A stretch of 64,000 nucleotides of DNA, taken from the NCBI RefSeq assembly GCF_040907265.1, contig NZ_JBFOHP010000002.1:5022001-5086000 (forward strand). Reading direction: 5' to 3'. The DNA is from Streptomyces sclerotialus. Its GTDB lineage: Bacteria > Actinomycetota > Actinomycetes > Streptomycetales > Streptomycetaceae. This document shows, one piece after another, positions 1-9,145 of this stretch; the first letter of the stretch is position 1, and every line of letters begins with the position of its first letter. The notes under the pieces are model-generated. The model saw only the letters and a program-made list of their open reading frames with translations. It was not told where the DNA came from and made no database searches. Position numbers and translations under genes: made by a program.

Positions 1-495
1 GACGCAGCCAACCCGCTCGAGGCTGCTGCCAAGGCCAAGGGCCTGAACTACGTCAAGCTCGACGGCGAGGTCGGCATCATCGGCAACGGCGCGGGTCTCG
101 TCATGAGCACCCTGGACGTCGTCGCGTACGCCGGTGAGAAGCACGGCGGCGTCAAGCCCGCCAACTTCCTCGACATCGGTGGCGGCGCCTCCGCCGAGGT
201 CATGGCGAACGGCCTGGAGATCATCCTCGGCGACTCGGACGTCAAGTCGGTCTTCGTCAACGTCTTCGGCGGCATCACCGCCTGCGACGAGGTCGCCAAC
301 GGCATCGTGCAGGCCCTGGAGCTCCTGAAGTCCAAGGGCGAGGACGTCAACAAGCCGCTGGTCGTGCGCCTCGACGGCAACAACGCGGAGCTGGGTCGCA
401 AGATCCTGTCCGACGCCAACCACCCGCTGGTGCAGCGCGTGGACACCATGGACGGCGCGGCCGACAAGGCCGCTGAGCTGGCTGCGGCTAAGTAA
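1..495 (+). CDS. sucC: succinyl-CoA synthetase beta subunit, C-terminal part (cut by window edge)
   Basis: Only the last 164 codons are present; the reading frame is open from base 1, so the start lies outside the window. The fragment is the C-terminal ligase domain of the ADP/GDP-forming succinate-CoA ligase beta chain. Readable family segments are GNGAGLVM, the stretch NFLDIGGGA and [15 protein letters not shown], which contact CoA and the phosphohistidine of the alpha chain. The enzyme makes nucleoside triphosphate from succinyl-CoA in the TCA cycle in the cytoplasm. sucD follows 21 bases after the stop, so the two subunits are cotranscribed. Confidence 0.97.
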   Translation, partial: DAANPLEAAAKAKGLNYVKLDGEVGIIGNGAGLVMSTLDVVAYAGEKHGGVKPANFLDIGGGASAEVMANGLEIILGDSDVKSVFVNVFGGITACDEVANGIVQALELLKSKGEDVNKPLVVRLDGNNAELGRKILSDANHPLVQRVDTMDGAADKAAELAAAK

Positions 496-516
496 GGGAC
501 GAGGACACCGACAACC

Positions 517-1401
517 ATGGCTATCTTCCTCACCAAGGACAGCAAGGTCATCGTCCAGGGGATGACCGGCGCCACCGGCATGAAGCACACCAAGCTCATG
601 CTGGGTGACGGCACCAACATCGTCGGCGGCGTGAACCCCCGCAAGGCCGGCACCAACGTCGACTTCGACGGCACCGAGGTGCCCGTCTTCGGCTCGGTCT
701 CCGAGGCGATGGAGAAGACCGGTGCGGACGTCACCGTCATCTTCGTCCCCCCGAAGTTCGCCAAGGACGCCGTCATCGAGGCCGTCGACGCGGGCATCGG
801 CCTGGCCGTCGTGATCACCGAGGGCATCGCCGTCCACGACTCGGCCGCCTTCTGGGCGTACGCGTCGGCCAAGGGCAACGAGACCCGGATCATCGGCCCG
901 AACTGCCCCGGCCTGATCACCCCCGGCCAGTCCAACGCCGGCATCATCCCGGGCGACATCACCAAGCCCGGCCGTATCGGCCTGGTGTCGAAGTCCGGCA
1001 CGCTGACCTACCAGATGATGTACGAGCTGCGTGACATCGGCTTCTCGTCCGCCGTCGGCATCGGTGGCGACCCGGTCATCGGCACCACCCACATCGACGC
1101 CCTCAAGGCGTTCGAGGCGGACCCCGACACCGACCTGATCGTCATGATCGGCGAGATCGGCGGCGACGCCGAGGAGCGCGCGGCCGACTTCATCAAGGAG
1201 AACGTCACCAAGCCGGTCGTCGGCTACGTCGCGGGCTTCACCGCGCCCGAGGGCAAGACCATGGGCCACGCCGGCGCCATCGTCTCCGGCTCCTCCGGCA
1301 CCGCCCAGGCGAAGAAGGAGGCCCTGGAGGCCGCCGGTGTCAAGGTCGGCAAGACCCCGACCGAGACCGCCGAGCTCGCCCGCGAGCTGCTCGCCGGCTG
1401 A
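517..1401 (+). CDS. sucD: succinyl-CoA synthetase alpha subunit
   Basis: The 294-residue product has the normal length for the alpha chain. It has an N-terminal CoA-binding Rossmann domain (QGMTGATG near residue 15) and the C-terminal ligase domain. His251, in GHAGAIVSG, corresponds to the histidine that is transiently phosphorylated in this family. With SucC it interconverts succinyl-CoA and succinate while making NTP. The ATG is preceded by an AGGGACGAGG-type ribosome site. A strong hairpin at 1457-1491 closes the sucCD operon. Confidence 0.98.
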   Translation: MAIFLTKDSKVIVQGMTGATGMKHTKLMLGDGTNIVGGVNPRKAGTNVDFDGTEVPVFGSVSEAMEKTGADVTVIFVPPKFAKDAVIEAVDAGIGLAVVITEGIAVHDSAAFWAYASAKGNETRIIGPNCPGLITPGQSNAGIIPGDITKPGRIGLVSKSGTLTYQMMYELRDIGFSSAVGIGGDPVIGTTHIDALKAFEADPDTDLIVMIGEIGGDAEERAADFIKENVTKPVVGYVAGFTAPEGKTMGHAGAIVSGSSGTAQAKKEALEAAGVKVGKTPTETAELARELLAG

Positions 1402-1456
1402 ACCCGGCGCGGCGCGGCGCTGCGTCCCTGACGCGGCGCACGCGTAGCTTTCTCAG

Positions 1457-1491
1457 CGGACCCGTACTCCCTTGGGGGGTGTACGGGTCCG
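1457..1491. terminator. hairpin terminator after sucD
   Basis: A perfect 11-bp inverted repeat (CGGACCCGTAC / GTACGGGTCCG) encloses a 13-base loop between the sucD stop and the 3' end of the facing sigma-like gene. It can serve both converging transcripts. There is no T run, as is usual in this genome. Confidence 0.8.
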
Positions 1492-1513
1492 CGTCGTATG
1501 CGGCCGCGCCGTA

Positions 1514-2422
1514 CTACGGGCGCTGCTGCGGGTCGTGCTCGGCCCGGGTGTCACCGGCCGCGGGAACCCCGGGCCCGGCCGGCGGCGGTACGTACCGTTC
1601 GCCGCCCCCGGCCCACAGGGCACCGGCGGTCAGGGCGGCGATCAGCCCGGTCAGCCCGATCGCGCCCCGCGTCGTCCGCCGGGTACTGCGCTCGCCGCCC
1701 GTCCGTACGGCATGCGCCGTCGGCGTCCGTACCGGATGGTCGTCGGCCAGGCGGGCCAGCCGCTCGCACAGGATCGCCCGTTGCCGGGCCGGCGGCGCGC
1801 CGTCCAGGCCCAGTTCCGTCAGCCGCCCGGCGAGTGTCTGGCGGGCGTACGTCAGCCGGCCCGCCGCCGCCGGTGTGCTCGCCTCGACCTCGGCCGCGGT
1901 CTCCGGCAGCTCCAGGCCGACCGCGTCGTGCAGCAGCAGAGCGCGGCGGTAGGGCGGGGGCAGCCGCAGCAGGGCGGCCAGCAGCGGGTCGGGCCGCCCG
2001 GTCCCCGGCACCTTCACGGGGGAGCGGAAGCTGCTCGGGCGGAACCGGTGCCAGGGGGAGAGCGCGTACTCATGGGTCGCGGCCCGCACCCATCCGGCCG
2101 GGTCGCGGTCCCTGGCCACCTCCGGCCAGCGCTGCCAGGCCAGCTGGAAGCCCCGCTCGACCGCCTCGCGCGAGAGCTCCGGCCGCCCGGTGAGCAGGAA
2201 CGCCTGCCGGGCGAAGGCCGACGCGTGCCGGTCGTACAGCGCGTCGAAGGCGGCGGAGGGTGAGAGCGCGTCAGCCGGTGCGTCGCACGCGGCGTCCGAC
2301 GGCGCTTCGGCGTTGCCACGCCGTCCGGCCTTCCGGGGCCGGGGGGCCTTCCCGGGCTTCGAGGGCCGCCGGCTCTTCCTGGGTTTACGAGTCTCCTGGG
2401 GCTTCCGAGTAGTAAATCCCAT
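1514..2422 (-). CDS. sigma-factor-like protein with C-terminal membrane segment
   Basis: The 302-residue product starts with a basic, low-complexity 45-residue tail. A segment like sigma-70 region 2 follows (YDRHASAFARQAFLLTG, then AFQLAWQRW-type helices). After it comes a weak region-4-like part (LPPPYRRALLLHDAVGLELPE). Near the C-terminus one hydrophobic helix (GLTGLIAALTAGALWAGG) precedes a short outer tail. This suggests an ECF-type sigma relative tethered to the membrane, or a degenerate one acting only as a regulator. The ATG at 2422 was chosen because conserved-looking sequence begins soon after it; an upstream in-frame ATG would extend the protein into the divergent gene. It diverges from the DUF6350 gene with a 75-bp gap. 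Confidence 0.7.
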   Translation of the reverse strand: MGFTTRKPQETRKPRKSRRPSKPGKAPRPRKAGRRGNAEAPSDAACDAPADALSPSAAFDALYDRHASAFARQAFLLTGRPELSREAVERGFQLAWQRWPEVARDRDPAGWVRAATHEYALSPWHRFRPSSFRSPVKVPGTGRPDPLLAALLRLPPPYRRALLLHDAVGLELPETAAEVEASTPAAAGRLTYARQTLAGRLTELGLDGAPPARQRAILCERLARLADDHPVRTPTAHAVRTGGERSTRRTTRGAIGLTGLIAALTAGALWAGGGERYVPPPAGPGVPAAGDTRAEHDPQQRP

Positions 2423-2497
2423 AAACGCATATTGGGCGACACGTCCGGCATCCGCCCGCTGCGTGGTGGAAACGGGTGTTGTTGGCAGCATGGCCGC

Positions 2498-3943
2498 GTG
2501 AGCCAGATGACCGACAGCGGCCCGACGGCGGCCACGCCCGGCGGCGCCGCGGCACCCCGCGCCACCACCAACGGCGGCGCGTTCCTCGTGGGCGCGGTCA
2601 CCGCCGGGCTGAGCCTCGGCGTCTGCACCGTCTCCGTGCTCCTCCTGTGGATCGCCGCGCCGGCCCCGGCCGGCAGCCCCTCCGGCGCGCTGCACGTCGC
2701 CGCCGACCTGTGGCTGCTGGCGCACGGCGCGGACCTCGTACGCACCGCGGGCCCGGGCGCCGCCGCCGTGCCGGTGGGCGTGACCCCGCTGCTCATGGTC
2801 GCCGTGCCCGTAGCGCTGCTGTACCGGTGCGCCCAGCACGCCCTGTCGGGCGCGGCGCACCGGCCTGTGCCGCGGCAGGCGGCGCGCGGGGCGGGCCCGC
2901 GCGCCGCTTCCCCCGGTGCGGTGCTCGGCCGGTTCCTCGGCGGCTACCTGCTGATCGCCGCGGCCACCGTGGCGTACGCGGCGACCGGACCGCTGCGCGT
3001 CGCACCCTCCAGCGCACTGCTCTTCGTGCCGCTCACCGCGGCGGGCGCGGCCGCGGCGGCGGCCGCGCGCACGGTCGGACTGCGTGCGGTGCTGCCGCCC
3101 GCCGGCCTCCGCCGCGCCTGGGCCGCCCTGCCGCCGGGAGTGCGCGCGGCGCTCGCCCGGCCCCGGCGGGCCGCCGCACTGCGGGCCGCGTGCGCCGCCG
3201 GAGCGGTGCTGCTCGCCACGGGGACGCTGCTGGTACTGGCCGGCCTGGTGTGGCACGCGGGCGCCGTACGCCACAGCCTCCTCCACCTCGCCCAGGACTG
3301 GCCGGGCCGCGGCACGGTCCTGCTGATCTGCCTCCTGCTGCTGCCGAACGCCGCCGTCTGGGGCGCCGCCTACGCGCTCGGCCCCGGCTTCACGCTCGGC
3401 GCCGGCAGCGCGGTGGGCCCGCTCGGCGCCACCGGCCTCCCGGCGGGGCTGCCGCCCTTCCCGCTGCTCGGCGCGGTCCCCCAGGAGGGCGCCGGATCGC
3501 CACTGACCTGGGTGGTGGCCGTGGGACCCGTTGCGGCGGGGCTGGCCGCCGCGTGGTACGCCGCCCGACCCGTGCGGGCCGCGGTGGACGGGGTACGGGA
3601 AGCGGCGCTGCGGACCGGCGACGCGTCGGCCGGGAAACGCCGCGCGCGTGCCGCCGAGGCACGGCTGCTGCGCTGGAACCGGCGGGCCACCGCCGGGGTC
3701 GCCGGACTGGCGGCGCTGTGGTGCGGGGCCGGGGCCGCCGCGCTGGCCGGGGCGGCGGGCGGCCCGCTCGGCACCGCGGCGCTCCGGCACGTCGGCCCGA
3801 GCTGGTGGCTCACGGGCGCGGCAGCGGCCGGCTGGACCGCCGCCGTCGCCGTACCGGGCGCGCTGCTCCTGCGCGAGTGGTACCTCTGGCGCCGGCTCGG
3901 CCGGTCCCCGGTGCGCGGGGCCCGGTCTACTCCTGGACGCTGA
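2498..3943 (+). CDS. DUF6350 multi-pass membrane protein (PerM-like name in databases)
   Basis: The 481-residue product is very rich in Ala, Leu, Val and Gly, with about ten predicted membrane helices separated by short basic loops. It fits the actinobacterial DUF6350 family, which is always found between sucCD and purN and is sometimes named a cell division protein; its biochemical role is not known to me. The start is taken as the GTG at 2498, with an in-frame ATG at 2507 as alternative. An upstream in-frame ATG at 2432 would place 22 unconserved residues inside the divergent promoter region. The last 17 bases overlap the end of the convergent membrane protein gene. Confidence 0.8.
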   Translation: MSQMTDSGPTAATPGGAAAPRATTNGGAFLVGAVTAGLSLGVCTVSVLLLWIAAPAPAGSPSGALHVAADLWLLAHGADLVRTAGPGAAAVPVGVTPLLMVAVPVALLYRCAQHALSGAAHRPVPRQAARGAGPRAASPGAVLGRFLGGYLLIAAATVAYAATGPLRVAPSSALLFVPLTAAGAAAAAAARTVGLRAVLPPAGLRRAWAALPPGVRAALARPRRAAALRAACAAGAVLLATGTLLVLAGLVWHAGAVRHSLLHLAQDWPGRGTVLLICLLLLPNAAVWGAAYALGPGFTLGAGSAVGPLGATGLPAGLPPFPLLGAVPQEGAGSPLTWVVAVGPVAAGLAAAWYAARPVRAAVDGVREAALRTGDASAGKRRARAAEARLLRWNRRATAGVAGLAALWCGAGAAALAGAAGGPLGTAALRHVGPSWWLTGAAAAGWTAAVAVPGALLLREWYLWRRLGRSPVRGARSTPGR

Positions 3944-4925
3944 GGATCGGCCGCAGCTGCTCCGGGAGGAGCTCCTCGCAGGAGTGCCGCGCCGACTGGG
4001 TGAGGGCGTCGTTGACGCAGGTGTAGTAGTCCTTGTACACGAGCTGGAGCGTGAAGCCGGCGGCCACGATGGCCAGCGCCAGGCACGCCGTGACCAGCCC
4101 GCTCAGCGCCGCGGTGGTCTGCGGCCGCCCGCCGCCGTACGTCGCGGGCGTGCCCGTGTTGCCGGCGGTCGCGTGCGGCGGGCCCGCCGCCGGAGTGGTG
4201 TCGGCGTCGTGCACGGGGCCGCCGCCCGCGACGTCCGCAGCGGTGGCCTTCGCCTTGGCCTGTCCGGTCCCGCCCGGCCTGCCCGCGCGCGGTTTGGCGC
4301 GCAGCGAGCTGATGCCCCAGTACAGCGCCAGCGCGCCGAGCAGCAGGGCGATCTCCGGGAGGCTGAACAGCGCGAAGAAGAAGGCCCACATGCCCGACAG
4401 CAGTGCGTAGCGCGCCCGCCGCTGGGCCGGGTCGGTCGGGTCCCAGCGCAGTCCGCCCTGGCCGGGGCCGCCGGGACCACCGGGGCCGCCCGGCCCCTCG
4501 GGACCGCCGCGCCCGGGCCGGCTGCCGAACCCGCCGCCCTGGCGTCCCGGCTGGCGGCTGCTCCACTGGCTGCCCCAGCCCGCGCCGGAGCCCTGCTCGC
4601 CCGAGGAGCCCTCGGAGCCGTCGTCGCCGCGGTGGCCGGAGTGCGCGTGGCGGGGCCGCCATTCCTGGTCGGGCGTGCCGGCGGGCGGTGCGGCGAAGGG
4701 GTTGTCCTCGTCGTCCCGGTCCTGGCCGGAGCCCTGGCGTTCCCGGCCGTCGGGGTCCCCCGTGCCACCGGTCCCCGCGCCTTGCTGTCCTTCCGAGGGG
4801 GACGACGGCTTGTGCTCGCGCGACAGCAGCACCGTCCCCGGAGCGGTGGCGGGCTGGGGGTACCACCCAGCGGTAGCTGGGGGAGGGAGGAGAAGGAGGG
4901 CCGCCCGGCGGCGTCGGTCCGTCAT
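3927..4925 (-). CDS. hypothetical membrane protein, Pro/Gly-rich N-terminus
   Basis: The 332-residue product has a long disordered acidic and Gly/Pro-rich N-terminal half (GGPEGPGGPGGPGGPGQGG), a membrane hairpin near residues 175-205 (MWAFFFALFSLPEIALLLGALALYWG), a linker, and a third helix near 280-300. A short outer C-terminal tail contains two cysteines. I do not recognise a catalytic domain. A GGGAAG site lies 11 bases before the ATG at 4925, which supports that start. A small palindromic element at 4854-4884 lies inside codons 14-24, so a GTG at 4832 remains an alternative start. Confidence 0.72.
   Translation of the reverse strand: MTDRRRRAALLLLPPPATAGWYPQPATAPGTVLLSREHKPSSPSEGQQGAGTGGTGDPDGRERQGSGQDRDDEDNPFAAPPAGTPDQEWRPRHAHSGHRGDDGSEGSSGEQGSGAGWGSQWSSRQPGRQGGGFGSRPGRGGPEGPGGPGGPGGPGQGGLRWDPTDPAQRRARYALLSGMWAFFFALFSLPEIALLLGALALYWGISSLRAKPRAGRPGGTGQAKAKATAADVAGGGPVHDADTTPAAGPPHATAGNTGTPATYGGGRPQTTAALSGLVTACLALAIVAAGFTLQLVYKDYYTCVNDALTQSARHSCEELLPEQLRPILSVQE
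4854..4884. repeat. small palindromic element inside a coding N-terminus
   Basis: The element contains CCCAGC-GGTA-GCTGGG, a 6-bp stem with a 4-base loop, flanked by CTGGGGGTACCA and GGGAG. From memory, elements of this CTGGGGG...GCTGGGGGAG form are scattered through Streptomyces chromosomes. Here it is read in frame as part of the N-terminus of the membrane protein at 3927-4925. Confidence 0.5.
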
Positions 4926-5198
4926 CTGAGGTGCGTCTTCCCCTTGTCTCGTCCGTTCGCCGGGCCGTCAGTCCGGCGGCGGGTCACCACGAATCACCTG
5001 TGATCACCAGATCCACCGGGAGATCACATGCGGTCTTACGCCCGACGCTACCTCCCGCGTGCGCCCCCGTCCCGTGGGGGCCGCGCGGTGTGCCGGTATC
5101 GTTGCTGACGGTCGGCGCCTTCGTAGGGTTCCCCGGATTTCCGGTACCCACGGCCTTGTACGACCACACAAACCTCGCGAGACCGAGAAAGAACCGCC
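4926..5198. other. 273-bp divergent intergenic region upstream of purN
   Basis: The region must hold the promoters of the leftward membrane protein gene and of purNH. GTGATC-type half repeats occur around 4990-5030 (CCTGTGATCACC, then GGGAGATCAC), which could be operator sequence. I could not fix a -35/-10 pair or a riboswitch, and I see no convincing coding sequence. Confidence 0.4.
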
Positions 5199-5858
5199 GT
5201 GGCTCCCTCCCCCCTCACCGTCCCCGCGCCCGCCCGGCCGGGCCGCCCGGCCCGGATCGTCGCGCTGGTGTCCGGTTCCGGCACCAATCTCCAGGCGCTG
5301 CTGGACGCCATCGCCGAGCAGGGCGCCGCGGCGTACGGCGCCGAGATCGTGGCCGTCGGCGCCGACCGGGAGGCCATCGCCGGCCTGGAGCGCGCCGAGC
5401 GCGCCGGGCTGCCCACCTTCGTCTGCCGGGTCAAGGACCACGCCGATCGCGCCGCGTGGGACCTGGCGCTCACCGAGGCGACCGCCGCGTACGAGCCGGA
5501 CCTCGTCGTCTCGGCGGGCTTCATGAAGATCCTGGGCAAGGAGTTCCTGGCCCGGTACGGCGGCCGCGTGGTGAACACCCACCCCGCGCTGCTGCCCAGC
5601 TTTCCCGGTGCCCACGGCGTACGCGACGCGCTCGCGTACGGCGCGAAGGTCACCGGCTGCACCGTCCACTTCGTCGACGACGGCGTCGACACCGGTCCGG
5701 TCATCGCCCAGGGCGTGGTCGAGGTCCGGGACGAGGACGACGAATCCGCGCTGCACGAGCGGATCAAGGAAGTCGAGCGTTCGCTGCTCGTCGATGTCGT
5801 GGGGCGTCTGGCCCGTAACGGCTACCGCACTGAGGGACGAAAGGTAGTTATCCCGTGA
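5199..5858 (+). CDS. purN: phosphoribosylglycinamide formyltransferase (GAR transformylase)
   Basis: The 219-residue product is a folate-dependent GART: it transfers the formyl group of 10-formyl-THF to GAR in purine synthesis. The substrate loop SGSGTNLQ lies near residue 26. The catalytic motif [12 protein letters not shown] contains Asn126 and His128. The usual C-terminal [12 protein letters not shown] carries the catalytic Asp. The GTG start is used with a 20-residue Pro-rich extension before the fold. The stop overlaps the purH GTG by four bases (GTGA), so translation is coupled. folD, which makes the cofactor chain, lies 3 kb downstream. Confidence 0.97.
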   Translation: MAPSPLTVPAPARPGRPARIVALVSGSGTNLQALLDAIAEQGAAAYGAEIVAVGADREAIAGLERAERAGLPTFVCRVKDHADRAAWDLALTEATAAYEPDLVVSAGFMKILGKEFLARYGGRVVNTHPALLPSFPGAHGVRDALAYGAKVTGCTVHFVDDGVDTGPVIAQGVVEVRDEDDESALHERIKEVERSLLVDVVGRLARNGYRTEGRKVVIP

Positions 5859-7423
5859 CCGAGACCGCCGAAGGTACCAAGCGGCCCATCCGCCGCGCGC
5901 TGGTCAGCGTCTACGACAAGACCGGGCTGGAAGAGCTGGCGAAGGGGCTGCACGCGGCGGGCGTCCAGCTCGTGTCCACCGGTTCGACCGCCGGGAAGAT
6001 CGCCGGGGCCGGCGTCCCCGTCACCAAGGTCGAGGAGCTGACCGGCTTCCCCGAGTGCCTGGACGGGCGCGTGAAGACGCTGCACCCGAAGGTGCACGCC
6101 GGCATCCTGGCCGACCTCCGCCTGGAGGACCACCGGAAGCAGCTCTCCGACCTGGGTGTCGAGCCGTTCGACCTGGTGATCGTCAACCTCTACCCGTTCG
6201 CCGCGACCGTCGCCTCGGGCGCGACCCCGGACGAGTGCGTCGAGCAGATCGACATCGGCGGCCCGTCGATGGTCCGCGCCGCCGCCAAGAACCACCCCTC
6301 GGTGGCCGTCGTCGTCAACCCGGCCCGCTACGAGGACGTGCTCGAGGCCGCCTCCGAGGGCGGCTTCGACCTGGCCACCCGTAAGCGCCTGGCCGCCGAG
6401 GCCTTCCAGCACACCGCTTCGTACGACGTGGCCGTGGCGTCCTGGTTCGCCGACGACTACGCGGCCGCGGACGACAGCGGCTTCCCGTCCTTCACCGGCG
6501 CCACCTACGCGCGCAAGAACGTCCTGCGGTACGGCGAGAACCCCCACCAGGGCGCCGCGCTGTACGTGGACGGCAAGGGTGGCCTCGCCGACGCCGAGCA
6601 GCTGCACGGCAAGGAGATGTCGTACAACAACTACACGGACACGGACGCAGCCCGCCGTGCCGCGTACGACCACGCCGAGCCCTGCGTCGCGATCATCAAG
6701 CACGCCAACCCCTGCGGCATCGCCATCGGCGCGGACGTCGCCGAGGCGCACCGCCGCGCCCACGAGTGCGACCCGCTGTCCGCCTTCGGCGGCGTGATCG
6801 CCGTCAACCGCCCGGTCAGCAAGGCGATGGCCGAGCAGGTCGCGGAGATCTTCACCGAGGTCATCGTCGCGCCGGACTACGAGGACGGCGCGCTGGAGGC
6901 CCTCACCAAGAAGAAGAACATCCGCGTGCTGCGCGCCCCCGAGGCCCCGAAGACCGCGGTCGAGGTCAAGGCCATCGACGGCGGCGCGCTGCTCCAGGTC
7001 ACCGACCGCCTCCAGGCCGACGGCGACGACCCGGCCAACTGGACGCTCGCCACGGGCGAGGCGCTCTCCGCCGACGAGCTCGCCGAGCTGGCCTTCGCCT
7101 GGCGCGCCTCCCGCGCCGTGAAGTCCAACGCGATCCTGCTCGCCAAGGACGGCGCCACGGTCGGCGTCGGCATGGGCCAGGTCAACCGCGTGGACTCCGC
7201 CAAGCTCGCCGTCCAGCGTGCGGGTGCGGAGCGGGCGCGCGGCTCCTACGCCGCCTCCGACGCGTTCTTCCCTTTCCCCGACGGCCTGGAGGTCCTGACC
7301 GAGGCCGGCGTCAAGGCCGTTGTCCAGCCGGGCGGTTCGGTCCGTGACGAGCAGGTGGTCGAGGCCGCCCGGAAGGCGGGCGTGACGATGTACTTCACGG
7401 GCACGCGGCACTTCTTCCACTGA
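5855..7423 (+). CDS. purH: bifunctional AICAR transformylase / IMP cyclohydrolase
   Basis: The 522-residue protein has the full length of PurH. The N-terminal MGS-like cyclohydrolase domain (residues about 12-150, with [16 protein letters not shown]) is followed by the AICAR formyltransferase domain. Lys282-His283 in the KHANPCG motif match the catalytic pair of the family. It catalyses the last two steps to IMP. It starts with a GTG inside the purN stop and forms the purNH operon, ended by the hairpin at 7445-7484. Confidence 0.98.
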   Translation: MTETAEGTKRPIRRALVSVYDKTGLEELAKGLHAAGVQLVSTGSTAGKIAGAGVPVTKVEELTGFPECLDGRVKTLHPKVHAGILADLRLEDHRKQLSDLGVEPFDLVIVNLYPFAATVASGATPDECVEQIDIGGPSMVRAAAKNHPSVAVVVNPARYEDVLEAASEGGFDLATRKRLAAEAFQHTASYDVAVASWFADDYAAADDSGFPSFTGATYARKNVLRYGENPHQGAALYVDGKGGLADAEQLHGKEMSYNNYTDTDAARRAAYDHAEPCVAIIKHANPCGIAIGADVAEAHRRAHECDPLSAFGGVIAVNRPVSKAMAEQVAEIFTEVIVAPDYEDGALEALTKKKNIRVLRAPEAPKTAVEVKAIDGGALLQVTDRLQADGDDPANWTLATGEALSADELAELAFAWRASRAVKSNAILLAKDGATVGVGMGQVNRVDSAKLAVQRAGAERARGSYAASDAFFPFPDGLEVLTEAGVKAVVQPGGSVRDEQVVEAARKAGVTMYFTGTRHFFH

Positions 7424-7444
7424 GCCGCGGGCACCGCGTACGAA

Positions 7445-7484
7445 GGCGAGGGCCGCCGCACCTACGGGTGGGGCGGCCCTCGCC
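7445..7484. terminator. hairpin terminator after purH
   Basis: A perfect 13-bp inverted repeat (GGCGAGGGCCGCC / GGCGGCCCTCGCC) with a 14-base loop begins 21 bases after the purH stop and ends before the next gene. Confidence 0.85.
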
Positions 7485-7528
7485 TCACGGGGCGACGCGC
7501 CTCCCGTGCATGCGGCATACTCCGCCGT

Positions 7529-8074
7529 ATGAGTGACGGAAACACGCCACCGCACGGCGGCTTCGGGCCTGCGGACCAGCCACCTCCAGGAGGGACGCCG
7601 CCGCCCCCGCAGGGCCCTCCTCCGGGCGCCGCCTACGGTTACCCGGGGCCCGGCTCCCCGCCCCCGGGCGCACCCGGGTACGGCTACCCGCAGGGCGCCC
7701 CCGGCCAGGCGGGTGCTCCGGGCGGTTACGCCCAGCCCCTCATGGTGCTCGGTGACATCACCGTCACCCCCGACGGCATCATCACGCCGGCCGGCCAACT
7801 GCCCCTGAAGGGCGCGGTGTGGACCGTCACGGACATGTCGCGCACCGAGGAGAAGATGCCGACGTACGCGATCGTCCTGACCGTCGTCTTCTTCCTCTTC
7901 TGCTTCCTCGGCCTGCTCTTCCTCCTGATGAAGGAGAAGACCACCACGGGGCACGTCCAGGTGACGGTGAACAGCGGCGGCAAGTACCACTCGACGATGA
8001 TCCCGGCGACGCACGAGAGCGTGCCGTACCAGGTCATGCAGCAGGTCAACTACGCGCGCTCGCTGAGCGTCTGA
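7529..8074 (+). CDS. hypothetical single-pass membrane protein with Pro/Gly/Tyr-rich N-terminus
   Basis: The 181-residue product has an N-terminal 70-residue low-complexity tail with repeated GYP and PPPG units. A small soluble segment follows (LGDITVTPDGIITPAGQLPLKG). Then come one membrane helix near residues 113-133 (AIVLTVVFFLFCFLGLLFLLM) and a C-terminal domain of about 45 residues with VQVTVNSGGKYHSTMIP. The family is conserved in streptomycetes but I know no function. It converges on another GYP-rich membrane protein gene, separated by an 18-bp-stem terminator. Confidence 0.85.
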   Translation: MSDGNTPPHGGFGPADQPPPGGTPPPPQGPPPGAAYGYPGPGSPPPGAPGYGYPQGAPGQAGAPGGYAQPLMVLGDITVTPDGIITPAGQLPLKGAVWTVTDMSRTEEKMPTYAIVLTVVFFLFCFLGLLFLLMKEKTTTGHVQVTVNSGGKYHSTMIPATHESVPYQVMQQVNYARSLSV

Positions 8075-8092
8075 CGGCTGCCCGTGCAATGA

Positions 8093-8130
8093 CGCAGGGC
8101 CCGTACCGCCGAGGCGGTACGGGCCCTGCG
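8093..8130. terminator. bidirectional hairpin terminator
   Basis: A perfect 18-bp inverted repeat (CGCAGGGCCCGTACCGCC and its complement) with a 2-base centre lies between two convergent genes and can stop both transcripts. Confidence 0.88.
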
Positions 8131-8144
8131 CTGTCCGCTGAGCG

Positions 8145-8774
8145 TCAGGCGCGCGGCCGGCTGAACCAGGCGGCGCCGTCGGACTTGACGACGAACACGA
8201 TGACCAGGACACCCACGGCGAGGGAGACCAGGGCCAGCGGGTTGAACAGCGCGAACAGGTTGATCAGGCTGCCCAGGATCGTCACCGAGCCGTAGATGAT
8301 CGCCGAGATACGGACGCCACCGCGGCCGCTGGAGAACTTGGCGGCGGTGAGGATGCCCCAGACGGCGAAGGCCAGTGCCAGGATGCCGATGACGATGAAG
8401 ACGCCGGTGCCGATCGCGGCCAGCGAGCTGGTGTCGGTGGTGGTGCCGTACTCGGAGGACGCGTCGGACAGCTCGTTACCGATGACCGCGCCGCCGATGA
8501 TCGCGCCGATCCCGGCGAGCACCTGGAGGCCGGACATGACGAACATGATGATCTGCGCGGCCTTCACACCGCCCGGCATCGTCTGCGGGGCGGCCGGGTA
8601 GCCGCCGCCGTACTGCTGCTGCGGGTACGCCTGCTGCTGCGGGTAGCCGTAGCCCTGCTGGGGCGGGACGCCCTGGGGGGCCTGCTGGGGGTAGCCGTAG
8701 CCGGGCTGGCCCTGGGGAGACTGCTGGCCGTAGGGGTTGTTCTGGTCGCCGGCGGGCGGCGGAGGGTAACTCAC
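8145..8774 (-). CDS. hypothetical multi-pass membrane protein with Gln/Pro/Tyr-rich N-terminus
   Basis: The 209-residue product has a 70-residue tail of GYPQQ-type repeats, then four predicted membrane helices (residues about 76-97, 120-143, 160-180 and 180-197). No catalytic residues stand out. Gln/Pro/Tyr-rich cytoplasmic tails on small membrane proteins are common in Streptomyces. The ATG at 8774 is preceded by a GGAAGG site. It is transcribed away from folD and converges on the gene at 7529-8074. Confidence 0.83.
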   Translation of the reverse strand: MSYPPPPAGDQNNPYGQQSPQGQPGYGYPQQAPQGVPPQQGYGYPQQQAYPQQQYGGGYPAAPQTMPGGVKAAQIIMFVMSGLQVLAGIGAIIGGAVIGNELSDASSEYGTTTDTSSLAAIGTGVFIVIGILALAFAVWGILTAAKFSSGRGGVRISAIIYGSVTILGSLINLFALFNPLALVSLAVGVLVIVFVVKSDGAAWFSRPRA

Positions 8775-9145
8775 GGAAGGCTTCCTTCGGGCGGGGACGT
8801 GGCGGGCCGACGGTTACGACGGGAAGCCACCTGACCGCCCTCGCAGCCGCGTCGCTGCGTGAGCTGTGAAGAGTGCTTGGTGTTCTCCCCCGAGCGTGCC
8901 GCCGTCGCATTCGGCCCCTCCTGCGAGTGCGGCACGTTACGCAACATCGTGAAGTCCGGATAAAGACTTTGTCCAGCCGACGAGAGGCACTGGTCGCCGG
9001 CTGATCCTGATATGTGCCGTTCCTGTTACCGAGACCGGACGACTCTGTACTCGCTTCGCGACAACCACGACACCTCTACGCGCGTCAACCCCCGAACCGG
9101 CCCCTGATTGGTACGGCGGCGCCGTCATCCGGGAGGATAGGACCC
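8775..9145. other. 371-bp divergent intergenic region upstream of folD
   Basis: The region carries the promoters of the leftward membrane protein gene and of folD. An 8-bp inverted repeat (CGTGCCGC / GCGGCACG) lies near 8894-8935, and the sequence is less GC-rich around 8960-9030. An in-frame ATG at 9014 would add 44 residues to FolD, but those residues do not belong to the FolD fold. I found no riboswitch fold. Confidence 0.4.
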
